Counted from the stretch's first letter, positions 41,790 through 51,746 are shown. The stretch is DNA of 64,000 nt from Bradyrhizobium sp. OK095 (GCF_900109945.1 NZ_FOBX01000020.1:29522-93521); one strand, 5' to 3'. Translations and numbers: made by a program. Notes: generated from the sequence alone by a model not told the origin.

Positions 41790-43082
41790 TTAAGCCTCAA
41801 ACGGATTTTGCACCAGGATAGTATCCTCGCGTTCGGGGCTGGTGGAAAGCAGCGCCACCGGGCACCCCACCAATTCCTCGATCCGGCGGACATATTTGAT
41901 GGCCTGGGCCGGCAATTGGGCCCACGACCGGGCGTTGGCCGTCGGCTCCTTCCAGCCCTCGATGGTCTCGTAGATCGGCTCGACCCGGGCCTGAGCGCCC
42001 TCGCCGGCCGGGAAATAATCGATCTCCTTGCCGTCGAGCTTGTAGCCGACACAGACCTCGATCGAATCGAAGCCGTCGAGAATGTCGAGCTTGGTCAGCG
42101 CCAAACCGGTGATGCCGCAGGTGCGGACGGTCTGTCTTACCAGCACGGCATCGAACCAGCCGCAGCGGCGCTTGCGTCCGGTATTGACCCCGAACTCGCG
42201 TCCGCGGCGGCCGATCTCTTCGCCGATCTCGTTCAGCAGCTCGGTCGGGAACGGACCCTGGCCGACCCGGGTCGTGTAGGCCTTGCAGATGCCGAGCACA
42301 TAGCCGACCGCGCCCGGACCCATGCCGGTGCCGGTCGCCGCCTGCGCTGCCACCGTGTTGGACGAGGTGACGTAGGGATAGGTGCCGTGGTCGACGTCGA
42401 GCAACGCGCCCTGCGCGCCTTCGAACAGGATGCGCTTGCCGGCGCGACGCTCCTGATCGAGCAGACGCCACACGGTCTCGGCATAGGGCAGCAGCTGCGG
42501 CGCGAACGCGGTCAGTTCGGCCAGAATCTCCTTGCCGTCGAACTCCGGAAGGTTGAGGCCGCGGCGCAACGCGTTGTGATGCGCCAGCAGCCGGTCGATC
42601 TTGTGCGGGAGCGTGTCGAGGTCGGCGAGGTCCATCAGCCGAATGGCGCGGCGGCCGACCTTGTCTTCGTAAGCCGGCCCGATGCCGCGACGGGTGGTGC
42701 CGATCGCGGTCGCCGAGTTGGACGATTCGCGAAGCGCGTCGAGCTCGCGATGCAGCGGCAGGATCAGCGTGACGTTTTCGGCAACGCGCAGATTGTCCGG
42801 GCTGATAGCAACGCCCTGGCCCTTGAGTTTGGCGACCTCGTCGAGGAAGGCCTGCGGATCGAACACCACGCCGTTGCCGATCACGGCGAGCTTCGATGGC
42901 CGCAGCACGCCCGAAGGCAACAGCGCGAGCTTGTAGGTCTCGCCGTTGATGACCAGCGTGTGGCCGGCGTTATGGCCGCCCTGAAAGCGTGCGACGATGT
43001 CCGCCTGCTCCGACAACCAGTCGACGATCTTGCCCTTCCCTTCGTCGCCCCATTGGGCGCCGACGACGACAACGTTGGCCAT
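41790..43082 (-). CDS. purA: Adenylosuccinate synthetase PurA
   Basis: PurA joins IMP and aspartate with GTP to make adenylosuccinate, the first committed step to AMP. The 430-residue protein has the GTP P-loop GAQWGDEGKGK near the N-terminus, the catalytic Asp in that loop, His in GGHNAGHT, the IMP-site SSNSATAIGTTRRGIGPAY, and the switch and base-binding motifs TKLDILDGF and STSPERE. An open frame runs 40 codons upstream across a dispersed repeat, but MANVVVVGAQWGDEG at 43082 is the conserved start. The gene is followed by the Pro-rich membrane protein. Confidence 0.97.
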   Translation of the reverse strand: MANVVVVGAQWGDEGKGKIVDWLSEQADIVARFQGGHNAGHTLVINGETYKLALLPSGVLRPSKLAVIGNGVVFDPQAFLDEVAKLKGQGVAISPDNLRVAENVTLILPLHRELDALRESSNSATAIGTTRRGIGPAYEDKVGRRAIRLMDLADLDTLPHKIDRLLAHHNALRRGLNLPEFDGKEILAELTAFAPQLLPYAETVWRLLDQERRAGKRILFEGAQGALLDVDHGTYPYVTSSNTVAAQAATGTGMGPGAVGYVLGICKAYTTRVGQGPFPTELLNEIGEEIGRRGREFGVNTGRKRRCGWFDAVLVRQTVRTCGITGLALTKLDILDGFDSIEVCVGYKLDGKEIDYFPAGEGAQARVEPIYETIEGWKEPTANARSWAQLPAQAIKYVRRIEELVGCPVALLSTSPEREDTILVQNPFEA

Positions 43083-43116
43083 TCGCGGGTAATCCCTTCG
43101 AAGATTTTTCTTTAGT

Positions 43117-43164
43117 GCGCATGATCCTACCGGAAAACCGGTACCCACTTTTCCGGGATCATGC
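43117..43164. repeat. GCATGATC...GATCATGC dispersed palindromic repeat
   Basis: This third copy of the family at 1287-1335 shares GCGCATGATC, CGGAAAACCG and CTTTTCCGGGATCATGC. The centre is GGTACCC-like rather than GCTTCACAC. It lies directly upstream of purA. Confidence 0.75.
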
Positions 43165-43335
43165 CTGCGCCCAGCCCAATTCACGGCCGGGGCCGCTCGC
43201 ACGCAAGGCAGCCAACCGGATAAAGGAAGCAGCCCCTCTAGGCAAGCAAGAACGGGGCTTTTTCGAGGCTCAGCGGGCGCTTCAAGCCCTTGATATCCCC
43301 TAAAAATCCGGCTCGTTTGGCGCCGCTTATGCGCT

Positions 43336-44019
43336 TCAGGCCCGGATGCGACCGTCGACCACTTCGATGATGCGGTCGCAGCGCCGCGCCAGGTCCATGT
43401 TGTGGGTGACCAGCAGGAAGCTCGTGCCGCTGTCGCGGTTGACCTGCCGCATCAGGTCGAACACGGCATCCGCCGACTTGGTGTCGAGATTGCCGGTTGG
43501 CTCGTCGGCCAGCACGAGATCCGGGCTCATGGCGAGCGCGCGCGCCACAGCCACCCGCTGCTGCTGGCCGCCCGACATGTTGTTGGCGAGGTTGCCGGCG
43601 AATTTTTCCAGCCCCACCTGGGCCAGCAGCCGGTCCGCCCGCGCCTCGAGGTCCGCACCGGGAAAACCGCGGTCGACCAGCATCGGCATCATGACATTCT
43701 CCCGCGCCGTAAAGGCCGAGATCAAGAGATGATACTGGAACACGAATCCGATCGTGTGGCCGCGCAGGCGGGTGATCTCGGCGTCGTCGAGCGCGGCCGT
43801 ATCCTGTCCCTTGATCAGAAGACGGCCCGAAGTCGGCCGGTCGAGCAGGCCGACGATGTTGAGCAGCGTGCTCTTGCCAGAACCCGACGGCCCGATGAGT
43901 GCCAGGAACTCGCCATGGTCGAGCTTGAGGTCGATGTCGTGCAGTACTTCGGTCTCGGTCGGGAGGCCGACATTGTAGGCCTTGCACACACGCTCGAGCT
44001 TCAGGATCTCGCTAGCCAC
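43336..44019 (-). CDS. ABC exporter ATP-binding protein (LolD/MacB type)
   Basis: The 227-residue cytoplasmic ATPase belongs to the LolD/MacB/FtsE branch, which drives FtsX-like permeases. It shows Walker A GPSGSGKST (43-51), a Q-loop in FVFQYHLLISAFTA, the signature MSGGQQQR, Walker B LVLADEPTGNLDT and the switch His in LLVTHNMDLA. I use GTG at 44019, which overlaps the permease stop by eight bases and gives the family N-terminus; the upstream extension lies inside the permease gene. Together with the next two genes it forms a three-part exporter. Confidence 0.9.
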   Translation of the reverse strand: MASEILKLERVCKAYNVGLPTETEVLHDIDLKLDHGEFLALIGPSGSGKSTLLNIVGLLDRPTSGRLLIKGQDTAALDDAEITRLRGHTIGFVFQYHLLISAFTARENVMMPMLVDRGFPGADLEARADRLLAQVGLEKFAGNLANNMSGGQQQRVAVARALAMSPDLVLADEPTGNLDTKSADAVFDLMRQVNRDSGTSFLLVTHNMDLARRCDRIIEVVDGRIRA

Positions 44020-45238
44020 GGATTGCCACCACCGGATCGAGTTTCGCAGCCCGCACCGCTGGCGCCATCGCTGCCAGGATGCCTGTGACGGTGGCAAGCA
44101 GTGCCGTGTAGACGAACAGCGACCGCTCCAGGATCAGCGGGAATAATTCAGTGCCGTCGGCCTGGCGCGCCACCGAGTGCCAATAGACCAGTGCGAACGC
44201 GCCCATCGCCGCGCCCAGCAGCGAGCCGACGAAGCCGAGCAGCCCGCCCTGCAACAGGAACACGCGCAGGATCTGGCCGCGCGAGCTGCCCATCGCGCGC
44301 AGGATGCCGATGTCCTTGGAGCGCTGGATCACCGAAACCACCAGCACCGCCGCGATGCCGAAGGCAACGGAGAGACCGACGAACAGGCGGATCAGGGTGT
44401 TGGTGTTCTGCTGGGCCTGCACTGCGGTGAAGAACTGCGCGTTGGTCTTGATCCAGCTGTCGGCCTCGACCACGTTGGCCGCCTGGATGCGCTGGGCGAT
44501 CTCTTCGGCCGCATAGATGTCGGTGACCGTCATGTCGATGGTGGTGACGCCCCCGATCATGCCGAGCAGCGACTGCGCGGTGCGCAGCGCCGCATAACTG
44601 ACGCGCTGGTTGACGCTCTTGTTGCCGAGGTCGACGAGGCCGGAGACCGTGAGCACGCGGGTCGCGCCCGACGCCGCGCGAACGTTGAGCTTGTCGCCGA
44701 CGGTGGCGCCCAGATCCTTGGCGAGCTCGATGCCGATGATGATGTCCTCGCTGGTCAAGCGAGGCTCGCCGGCGACGATATAGTCGGGGACCTTGACGAT
44801 CTTGAAATAGGAGTCCGGCTCGATGCCCGTCAGGTTCACGGAGCGGCTGGCATCGCCGCGCACCGCGAGCACCGAACCCAGGATCGTCGGCGACACCGCA
44901 ATGACTTCCGGCATTGCCAGCATCTGGTTCCTGATCTTCGGCCATTGATCGATCGAGATCACACGCTGGCTCGGACGCTGCACCACCGCATCCTCGATCT
45001 CGCTTGCGCCGTTGCGCAAGGGACGCGCGACCTGGTCAGGCGATAGCAGCTGGATCTGCGGCTGCGAGGTCAGCACGCGCTTGATGAAGTTGGCCTGCAG
45101 TCCCGCAAGCATCGCCGACATGAAAACGATGACGCCGACGCCGATCGAAATCCCGCCGATGATGAAAATCGTCTGCAGGCGGCCTTCGCGCAGGAAGCGC
45201 ACCGCCGCGGTCCATTCGAACGGCAGCCAGCGGTTCAT
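44012..45238 (-). CDS. FtsX-like ABC permease (MacB/LolC type)
   Basis: The 408-residue membrane protein has an N-terminal helix (IFIIGGISIGVGVIVFMSAML, about 24-44) and a large periplasmic MacB-type core domain (about 45-270; LLSPDQVARPL ... VVEADSWIKTNAQFF). Three C-terminal helices carry the FtsX signature (FGIAAVLVVSVIQRSKDIGILRAMGSSRGQILRVFLLQGGLLGF lies in about 290-335). Such permeases power movement of periplasmic substrates without a channel across the inner membrane. Its stop overlaps the ATPase start and its ATG overlaps the stop of the adaptor gene, so the three are tightly coupled. Confidence 0.9.
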   Translation of the reverse strand: MNRWLPFEWTAAVRFLREGRLQTIFIIGGISIGVGVIVFMSAMLAGLQANFIKRVLTSQPQIQLLSPDQVARPLRNGASEIEDAVVQRPSQRVISIDQWPKIRNQMLAMPEVIAVSPTILGSVLAVRGDASRSVNLTGIEPDSYFKIVKVPDYIVAGEPRLTSEDIIIGIELAKDLGATVGDKLNVRAASGATRVLTVSGLVDLGNKSVNQRVSYAALRTAQSLLGMIGGVTTIDMTVTDIYAAEEIAQRIQAANVVEADSWIKTNAQFFTAVQAQQNTNTLIRLFVGLSVAFGIAAVLVVSVIQRSKDIGILRAMGSSRGQILRVFLLQGGLLGFVGSLLGAAMGAFALVYWHSVARQADGTELFPLILERSLFVYTALLATVTGILAAMAPAVRAAKLDPVVAIRG

Positions 45239-46506
45239 TGCAGGACGGGCCGAATGCGCTGGCCGGTCAGAACGCCGGAACTCTGCGGGATCGCGACGTC
45301 GCCGGCGGCAAGGCCCTCGACGATCTCGACATGGCTGTTGCCGTGCAGGCCGACCCCAACCGGGCGCTTGATGGCGCGGCCGTCCTTGAGGCCGATCACC
45401 CAGGGCTGGCCAGAGAGGATATCGTGCACCGAACGCGTCGGCAGCACCAGGGCGCCGTCCTTTGCCGCGACCTCGACATCGACCGAGACCGTCATGTCCT
45501 GGCGCAGATAGTCGGGCGGATCGGCCACCGTCAGCTTGACCTCGACCGAGGCGCGGGAAATGTCGATGCCGGGATTGATATAGCTGATCACGGCGGCAAA
45601 ACGCCGGTCGGGATAGGCGTCCGCGGACGCGAGCGCCGTCTGCCCAAGCGCGATCTTGCCGAGATTGCGCTCGTCGATCTGCAACACCAGTTGCAGCTCG
45701 CCAGTCGGCGCGAGCACCAGCAGCGCCTTGCCCGGCTGCACCACCGTGCCGCGCTCGACGCTGCGCGTGATCAAGACGCCGTCGCGGGGGGCCGCGATCG
45801 TGGCATAGCCGAGCCGGGAGTCTGCGGTGTCGAGATTGGCGCGCGCCTGGTTGAGCAGGGTCTGCGCCATGACGTAGTCGCTGCCGCCGGCGCTCGCGGT
45901 ATACACCTGAAACTCGGCCGATCGCATCTGGGCGCGCGCGACGTCGAGCGTCTTCTGGGCATCATCGAGCGCAGCGCGCGTCGCATATCCGTTGTGTTCA
46001 AGCTGCGCGGTGCGGTCGTAAGTCTGCTGGGCGTTGAGCGACGTCGCCTTGGCCTGGGTCAGGGCCTCCCTGGCCGATGGCAGCGTCAATTCCTCGAGCT
46101 GCCTGATCCGCGCCTCGGACTGCGCAACGGCGCCTTGCGCCTGCACCCGGCTCGCTTTCAACTCACGCGATTCCAGCGAGATCAGGGGCTGGCCCTTGGT
46201 GACCTTCTCGCCTTGCTGCACCAGCACCTCCTCCACCGTGCCGGTGAGCTGGCTGCCGATCTCGACCCGATAGGGCGTCTCGACATGACCGCTTGCCACC
46301 ACAGTCTCGGCCAGGTGCCCGGTCTTGACCTGGTCGACCACGACCGCGGGCCCGAGGATCAGCCGCGTGCCCTGCCAGACGCCGAGTCCGAGCAGAACGA
46401 TGACCGCGAGGATGAACCATTTATGACTGAGAAATCCCGTCCACAGCGCCGCCGACGTGAACCCACTCCTGCGCGGCAGGACCATTGCTTGCTCGACCAT
46501 GACCAC
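45235..46506 (-). CDS. HlyD/MacA-type periplasmic adaptor protein
   Basis: The 423-residue membrane-fusion protein has a short cytoplasmic start, one membrane helix (WFILAVIVLLGLGVWQGTRLI, about 30-50), a split lipoyl domain (GTVEEVLVQQGEKVTKGQPLISLES and LGYATIAAPRDGVLITRSVERGTVV) and a helical hairpin of about 100 residues between them. C-terminal beta-barrel and membrane-proximal domains follow. It should link the FtsX-like permease to an outer-membrane TolC-type channel, which is not encoded here. The Met codons at positions 1, 3 and 8 make the exact start uncertain. It heads the minus-strand operon. Confidence 0.9.
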   Translation of the reverse strand: MVMVEQAMVLPRRSGFTSAALWTGFLSHKWFILAVIVLLGLGVWQGTRLILGPAVVVDQVKTGHLAETVVASGHVETPYRVEIGSQLTGTVEEVLVQQGEKVTKGQPLISLESRELKASRVQAQGAVAQSEARIRQLEELTLPSAREALTQAKATSLNAQQTYDRTAQLEHNGYATRAALDDAQKTLDVARAQMRSAEFQVYTASAGGSDYVMAQTLLNQARANLDTADSRLGYATIAAPRDGVLITRSVERGTVVQPGKALLVLAPTGELQLVLQIDERNLGKIALGQTALASADAYPDRRFAAVISYINPGIDISRASVEVKLTVADPPDYLRQDMTVSVDVEVAAKDGALVLPTRSVHDILSGQPWVIGLKDGRAIKRPVGVGLHGNSHVEIVEGLAAGDVAIPQSSGVLTGQRIRPVLQ

Positions 46507-46699
46507 GCCATGCGAATCGCGCCGGATTTGCCGGCGGATCCGTCGTCCTCTTGATTTTGGTTGCGGGCCGGCAACAGCCGGGGTTGATTGGCCGCGAAGC
46601 TAGCGCGCCGTCGCGATTCCAAATTGCGGTAGGTCAACAGGTTACGCCGAATTTAGCGGCATTTGCGCCCGACAAGACGCCTTCAAACGGGAGCATCGC

Positions 46700-49198
46700 T
46701 TGCCGAAAAATCCAACGCGCGCCGACGACCATTTTTGGCGTATGTCACCGGCCGAGCTGTGCGGCCAGCTTGGCTGCTCCCCGCAGGGCCTGACTGCGGC
46801 CGAAGCCGCCGAACGCCTCGACCGTTTCGGGCCGAACAGCGACGCGCCGCCGCGGATCGAAGGAGCGGCGCGCGCGATCCTGCGCCGGCTGCTGGAGCCG
46901 CTGTCGCTGATCCTGCTGGTCGCCGGCATCGTCTCGATGCTGACCGGCGACGACATCGGCGGGCTCATCATCGTGCTGATTCTCGCACTTTCGATCGGGC
47001 TCGACACCGTCCAGGAAGGCCATGCGGTTCGTGCCGCGGAAATCCTCCGCCGCTCTGTCGCGCTCAAGGCCGAGGTCGGGCGCGACGGCGCCTTCCGCGA
47101 GATCGAGGTGGACAAGGTCGTTCCCGGCGATCTCCTGCGCGTCCGCGCCGGCGACATCATCCCCGCGGACGCACTCGTGCTGGAGAGCACCGCCTTTACC
47201 GCGGGCGAAGCGGCACTCACCGGCGAGCCCTATCCGGTACAGAAGCGTGCCGGCGCCGCCAGCGATCCTGACGACACGTCGAATGCGCTGTTCCGCGGTG
47301 CCGTGGCGCAGACCGGCGAGGCGATCGCGCTGGTCGTCAGGACCGGCCGCGACACCGTGTTCGGCGCGGCGGCCTCCGCGCTGGCCGAGACGCAGGCGCC
47401 CTCCCCGTTCGAGCGCGATTTGCGCGAATTCGGCCTCGTGGTCGCACGCGCGACGCTCGCGCTGGTGCTGGTCGTGCTCACCGTCCGCGTCGTGTTCGGC
47501 CGCGAGGTGCTCGATTCGCTGCTGTTCGCGGTCGCGCTCGCGGTTGGGCTGACGCCGGAGCTGCTGCCGATGATCACCACGGTGACGCTGTCGCGCGGCG
47601 CGTTGCGCATGGCGGGCCGCAAGGTGATCGTGAAGCGCCTCGCCGCGATCCACGATCTCGGCGCCATGACGGTGCTGTGCACGGACAAGACGGGTACGCT
47701 GACCTCGGCCGAGATCACCCTCGCCCGGAGCATCAATGCCGAGGGCAAGGACGATTCCCGCGCCGCGCAGCTCGGTGCCATCGCAGCCTCGCTCGGCGGC
47801 GACCGCGGTGCGCTCGATGCCGCGCTCGTCGCCGGCCGGCCGGACGCAGCAGAAGGCTGGACGCTGGCCGGGCGGCAGGCGTTCGACTTCTCGCGCCGGC
47901 TGGGATCGGTGCTCGCGACCGGCCCGGAAGGCGAGCTGCTCATCGTCAAGGGCGCGCCGGAAACCGTGCTCCCATTGTGCACGATGGACGAGAGCGCACG
48001 CAGCGCTGCGCTGGCACGCGTGCGTGAGCTCGCCGGCGATGGCCTGCGCACCATCGCAATTGCCTCGCGGGCGTGGAATGGCACGCTGCGCGAGGTCGAG
48101 ACGGATGACGAGACCGATCTCGTCTTCGAAGGTTTCTGCGCCTTCGCCGATCCGCCGAAGCCGACCGCCGCGGCCGCCATTGCGCGGCTCGCCGCAAGCG
48201 GCATCAGCCTGAAGATCCTGTCGGGCGACGACCCTGTCGTGGTGAAGCGGCTTGCGAGCCTGGTCGGGCTGAACCCTGAGCGCGTGCTGTCGGGCGCGGA
48301 CATTGCCGAACTCAGCGACGATGCGCTCGTCGTGCAGGTGCGCTCCGCCGATGCATTCGGACGGCTCGCGCCGGACCAGAAGTCGCGCATCGTGAAGGCG
48401 CTTCAGGCGGGCGGCGAGGTGGTCGGTTTCCTCGGCGACGGCATCAACGACGCACCGGCCCTGAAAGTGGCGGACGTCGGACTATCGGTCGACGGCGCAA
48501 CCGGCGTGGCGCAGGCCGCGGCCGACATGATCCTGCTTGCTTCCGATCTCGAAGTCGTGGCCGACGGCGTCGAGGAAGGACGGCGCACCTTCGCCAACAT
48601 CCTCAAATACGTCCGCATGGGCGCAAGCTCGAATTTCGGCAACATGCTGTCGATGGCGGCCGCCTCGCTCGCGCTGCCGTTCCTGCCGATGCTGCCGACG
48701 CAGATCCTGCTCAACAATCTGCTCTACGATCTCTCCGAGCTCGGCATTCCCTTCGACCGCGTCTCGGCACAGGCAACGTCGCAGCCGCAGGTGTGGAGCA
48801 TGTCGCGCCTGGTGCGTTTCGCCGCGATCATGGGGCTGCTGTCGTCGGTGTTCGACGCGCTGACCTTCGTCGCGCTGCTGTATCTGTTCAAGGCCTCGCC
48901 GGCTGAATTCCGCACCGCCTGGTTCGTCGAATCGATGGCGACGCAGATTCTCGTGATCTTCATCATCCGCACCAACGGACGTCCCTGGCGCAACTGGCCC
49001 GATCCCGCGCTCGCGGTGTCCTCGCTGACCGCGCTGGTGGTCGCGATGGTACTGCCGTTCACGCCGCTCGGAGCCTGGTTCGGCTTCGTCGCGCCGCCGC
49101 CGATCGTGCTGGCCGCCATCGCGCTGCTCGTCGTCGTCTATCTCGCCTGCGCCGAACTCTTGAAACCGCTTGCGATCCGCAGCGGACGGAAGGATTGA
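46700..49198 (+). CDS. Mg2+-type P-type ATPase (MgtA/MgtB-like)
   Basis: The 832-residue pump has the cation-ATPase N domain, the TGE motif in AALTGEPYPV, the phosphorylated Asp329 in CTDKTGT, the KGAPE nucleotide-binding motif, GDGINDAP and ten or so membrane helices. The M4 motif VGLTPELLPMI (282-292) and the late LPTQILLNNLLYDLSELGIPFD are typical of the type IIIB Mg2+-importing ATPases. It is a little shorter than MgtA (about 900). The start is TTG at 46700, supported by a GGGAG ribosome site; the next Met is at codon 15. Mg2+ import is the best guess, but the ion has not been fixed by sequence alone. Confidence 0.88.
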   Translation: MPKNPTRADDHFWRMSPAELCGQLGCSPQGLTAAEAAERLDRFGPNSDAPPRIEGAARAILRRLLEPLSLILLVAGIVSMLTGDDIGGLIIVLILALSIGLDTVQEGHAVRAAEILRRSVALKAEVGRDGAFREIEVDKVVPGDLLRVRAGDIIPADALVLESTAFTAGEAALTGEPYPVQKRAGAASDPDDTSNALFRGAVAQTGEAIALVVRTGRDTVFGAAASALAETQAPSPFERDLREFGLVVARATLALVLVVLTVRVVFGREVLDSLLFAVALAVGLTPELLPMITTVTLSRGALRMAGRKVIVKRLAAIHDLGAMTVLCTDKTGTLTSAEITLARSINAEGKDDSRAAQLGAIAASLGGDRGALDAALVAGRPDAAEGWTLAGRQAFDFSRRLGSVLATGPEGELLIVKGAPETVLPLCTMDESARSAALARVRELAGDGLRTIAIASRAWNGTLREVETDDETDLVFEGFCAFADPPKPTAAAAIARLAASGISLKILSGDDPVVVKRLASLVGLNPERVLSGADIAELSDDALVVQVRSADAFGRLAPDQKSRIVKALQAGGEVVGFLGDGINDAPALKVADVGLSVDGATGVAQAAADMILLASDLEVVADGVEEGRRTFANILKYVRMGASSNFGNMLSMAAASLALPFLPMLPTQILLNNLLYDLSELGIPFDRVSAQATSQPQVWSMSRLVRFAAIMGLLSSVFDALTFVALLYLFKASPAEFRTAWFVESMATQILVIFIIRTNGRPWRNWPDPALAVSSLTALVVAMVLPFTPLGAWFGFVAPPPIVLAAIALLVVVYLACAELLKPLAIRSGRKD

Positions 49199-49354
49199 GG
49201 GTTCCGGCCGTATCGCCCGCGCATGGAGGCGATGCGCCTCGCCCCATTGATATCAGGCGGATTTCCGTGTCTCTGGGCGGCGCCGGGCTATCAGCCGGCC
49301 CTGATATCGCAGGGCCGGGGCCTTGGCGCATGACGCGGGGCCATAACAATCACA

Positions 49355-50287
49355 ATGTCCGCCACCGGCCAGACCACGAGCACCGATACATCCGGTCACA
49401 ACTGGATCGCCAACCAGCCTTATCTGCTGCTCTGCATCACCGCGCTGTGCTGGGCCGGCAACGCCATCGTCGGACGGCTCGCCGCCGGCCACATCCCGCC
49501 GGTCACGCTGTCGTTCCTGCGCTGGACTTTCGCCTTCCTGTTGGTGCTGCCGTTCGCCTGGAAGCATCTTGCCCAGGACTGGCCCGCGATCCGCAGCAAG
49601 CTCGGCCTGATGATCACACTGTCGATCATCGGCATCGGCGCCTTCAACACGCTGCAATACTGGGCGCTGGAACATACGCAGGCGCTGAACACGCTGCTGC
49701 TGCAGTCGGCCGCGCCGCTGATCGTGGCGCTGTGGTCGCTGGCCATTCTCGGCATCCGGCTCACCACCGCACAGGCATTCGGCGTGCTGTTGTCGATGTG
49801 CGGCGTGCTGACGATCCTGCTGCATGGCGATTTCACCACGCTGTCGAACATCGAGTTCAACAAGGGCGACCTCATCTTCATCGTCGCGCTGATCTTTTTC
49901 GCGCTGTATTCGGTACTGAGCCTGAAACGCCCGCCGATGCACGGCCTGTCGTTCCTCGCCTTCACCTTCGGCGCCGGCGCGGCCTGCCTCATCCCGCTGG
50001 AGATCTGGGAGCTGTATGCGCGCCCGGTGATGAAGTTTGATGTGCCGAACCTGCTCACTTTATTCTATGTCGCGGTGTTCCCGTCCACGCTCGCCTATCT
50101 CTGCTTCAATCGCGGCGTGCGCCTGATCGGCGCCAATCGCGCCGCGCCGTTCTTCCACGTGGTGCCGGTGTTCGGCTCGATCATGGCGATGGTGTTCCTG
50201 GGTGAAAACCCGCAAGCCTTCCACTTCATCGGTTTTGCGCTGGTGCTGTCGGGCGTGTTCGCAGCGTCAAGGAAGCAGGCGACGTGA
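49355..50287 (+). CDS. EamA/DMT-family transporter, copy 1
   Basis: The 310-residue inner-membrane protein has ten helices in two EamA repeats. Features include PYLLLCITALCWAGNAIVGRL, PVTLSFLRWTFAFLLVLP, YWALEHTQALNTLLLQSAAPL and the second-repeat FPSTLAYLCFNRGVRLIGANR with FFHVVPVFGSIMAMVFLGE. DMT transporters export or exchange small metabolites; the substrate cannot be told. It is a clear paralogue of the gene at 50790, sharing PYLLL, the YWAL..TxALN block and FFHxVPVFGSxMA. A DUF1330 gene lies convergently between them. Confidence 0.9.
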   Translation: MSATGQTTSTDTSGHNWIANQPYLLLCITALCWAGNAIVGRLAAGHIPPVTLSFLRWTFAFLLVLPFAWKHLAQDWPAIRSKLGLMITLSIIGIGAFNTLQYWALEHTQALNTLLLQSAAPLIVALWSLAILGIRLTTAQAFGVLLSMCGVLTILLHGDFTTLSNIEFNKGDLIFIVALIFFALYSVLSLKRPPMHGLSFLAFTFGAGAACLIPLEIWELYARPVMKFDVPNLLTLFYVAVFPSTLAYLCFNRGVRLIGANRAAPFFHVVPVFGSIMAMVFLGENPQAFHFIGFALVLSGVFAASRKQAT

Positions 50288-50294
50288 GCAAACG

Positions 50295-50696
50295 TCAGCC
50301 GATCCTGAACTTGCTGTACGCCTCGCTCGTCGCAATGATCACATGTTCGGCGCAGCCGTTGACGCGATGTGGATCGGCTTCACGCTCGTAGGACTCTGAC
50401 GTCATCATGTCGAGAAAAGCCGCAACATTGGGGTAATAGACCAGCGCGACGAAATCCCAGTCGTTGCCGTCGTGCGGGCCGAGCGCAACGGTCTTGGCCT
50501 CGCCGGTCCAGAGCAGCGTGCCGCCGCGTGCCCTGATCATGGGCACTGTGATCGAACTGTAACGCAGATAAGCGTCCCACCCGGAGCCATCGCCGTCACG
50601 CGAGCGATCGTAAAAGCGCATCAGGTTCAGCATCACCACCGGCGCCTGCTGGTCGAGCTGCTCCAGGCCCTCGATGTTCAACATATTAACCGCCAA
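50295..50696 (-). CDS. DUF1330-like small protein
   Basis: The 133-residue (preferred start) protein has the alpha/beta ferredoxin-like pattern of DUF1330: PVVMLNLMRFYDRS, IRARGGTLLWTGEAKTV, WDFVALVYYPNVAAFLDMMTSESYE and a C-terminal HVIIATS strand. Family function is unknown. I prefer TTG at 50696, which has a perfect AGGAGGT ribosome site (50701-50707) four bases upstream. The ATG at 50723 adds nine residues but has no visible ribosome site. It is convergent with the first EamA transporter and divergent from the second. Confidence 0.75.
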   Translation of the reverse strand: MAVNMLNIEGLEQLDQQAPVVMLNLMRFYDRSRDGDGSGWDAYLRYSSITVPMIRARGGTLLWTGEAKTVALGPHDGNDWDFVALVYYPNVAAFLDMMTSESYEREADPHRVNGCAEHVIIATSEAYSKFRIG

Positions 50697-50789
50697 TGGC
50701 ACCTCCTCTGGTCGAGCCTGCATTGTAGCATTGCGGCGGCGTGACTTGTGTCACGACGGCAATCCGGCGCAAGGTCGTATGTGACGCCA

Positions 50790-51725
50790 ATGACGATTGC
50801 TCCGCCCGCGCCGAAGGCCTCGAATCCGGCCAGCTGGCTCAACAACCAGCCTTATCTGCTGCTCAGCCTGAGCTCGCTGTTCTGGGCGGCCAACATCGTG
50901 CTCGCGCGCCATGTCGGCGCGCATGTGCCGCCGCTGACGGTGACCACGATCCGCTGGTTCGGCGTGTTCCTGATCCTGCTGCCGTTCTCCTGGCCGCATC
51001 TGAAACGCGACTGGCCGGCTCTGCGCAAAAGCCTGCCCTTGATGCTGTTCCTGTCGCTGGTCGGCTTCGCCTTCAACAACGCGGTCTCGTACTGGGCGCT
51101 GCAATACACGGAGGCGCTGAATGCGCTGCTGATCCAGTCGGCCGGGCCGCTGTTCGTGGCGTTGTGGTCGCTGGTGCTGTTCGGCGTGCGGCTGACGGGC
51201 GGACAGCTCGCCGGCATCGGGATCTCGCTTCTCGGCGTGCTGATCATCATCCTGCGCGGCGATCTCGCGACGCTCGCGAGCATCAGCTTCAACAGGGGCG
51301 ACATCATGTTCGGCTCCTCGCTGGTGGCGTTCGGAATCTACTCCGCCTTCATTCCGCGGCGGCCAAAGGTTCATCAGCTCTCCTTTCTCTCCTTCACCAC
51401 CTGCTGTGGCGGGATCATGCTGCTGCCCACCGCAATCTGGGAAGCGTGGAGCGGCAAAGTCCTGCAATTCGACACGGTGACGCTGGCAACGCTGGCCTAC
51501 ATCCTGATCTTCCCCTCGACGCTCGCCTATCTCTTCTTCAACCGCGGCGTGGCGTTGATCGGTCCGAACCGGGCCGCACCGTTCTTCCATCTGGTGCCGG
51601 TGTTCGGCTCGGCGATGGCGATCCTGCTGCTCGGCGAAAAGCTCCAGCCGTTTCATTTGATCGGCTACGCGCTGGTGCTCGCCGGCGTCGTGATCGCCTC
51701 GCGCCGGGGCGCTGCGGCGAAGTAA
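50790..51725 (+). CDS. EamA/DMT-family transporter, copy 2
   Basis: The 311-residue ten-helix membrane protein is a paralogue of the one at 49355: PYLLLSLSSLFWAANIVLARH, VSYWALQYTEALNALLIQSAGPL, FPSTLAYLFFNRGVALIGPNR and FFHLVPVFGSAMAILLLGE. The two probably arose by duplication with the DUF1330 gene between them. ATG at 50790 (MTIAPPAPKASNP) is preferred over an in-frame upstream start that adds 14 residues. Substrate unknown. Confidence 0.9.
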   Translation: MTIAPPAPKASNPASWLNNQPYLLLSLSSLFWAANIVLARHVGAHVPPLTVTTIRWFGVFLILLPFSWPHLKRDWPALRKSLPLMLFLSLVGFAFNNAVSYWALQYTEALNALLIQSAGPLFVALWSLVLFGVRLTGGQLAGIGISLLGVLIIILRGDLATLASISFNRGDIMFGSSLVAFGIYSAFIPRRPKVHQLSFLSFTTCCGGIMLLPTAIWEAWSGKVLQFDTVTLATLAYILIFPSTLAYLFFNRGVALIGPNRAAPFFHLVPVFGSAMAILLLGEKLQPFHLIGYALVLAGVVIASRRGAAAK

Positions 51726-51746
51726 TTCCGCGGCGCGGACGCGAGA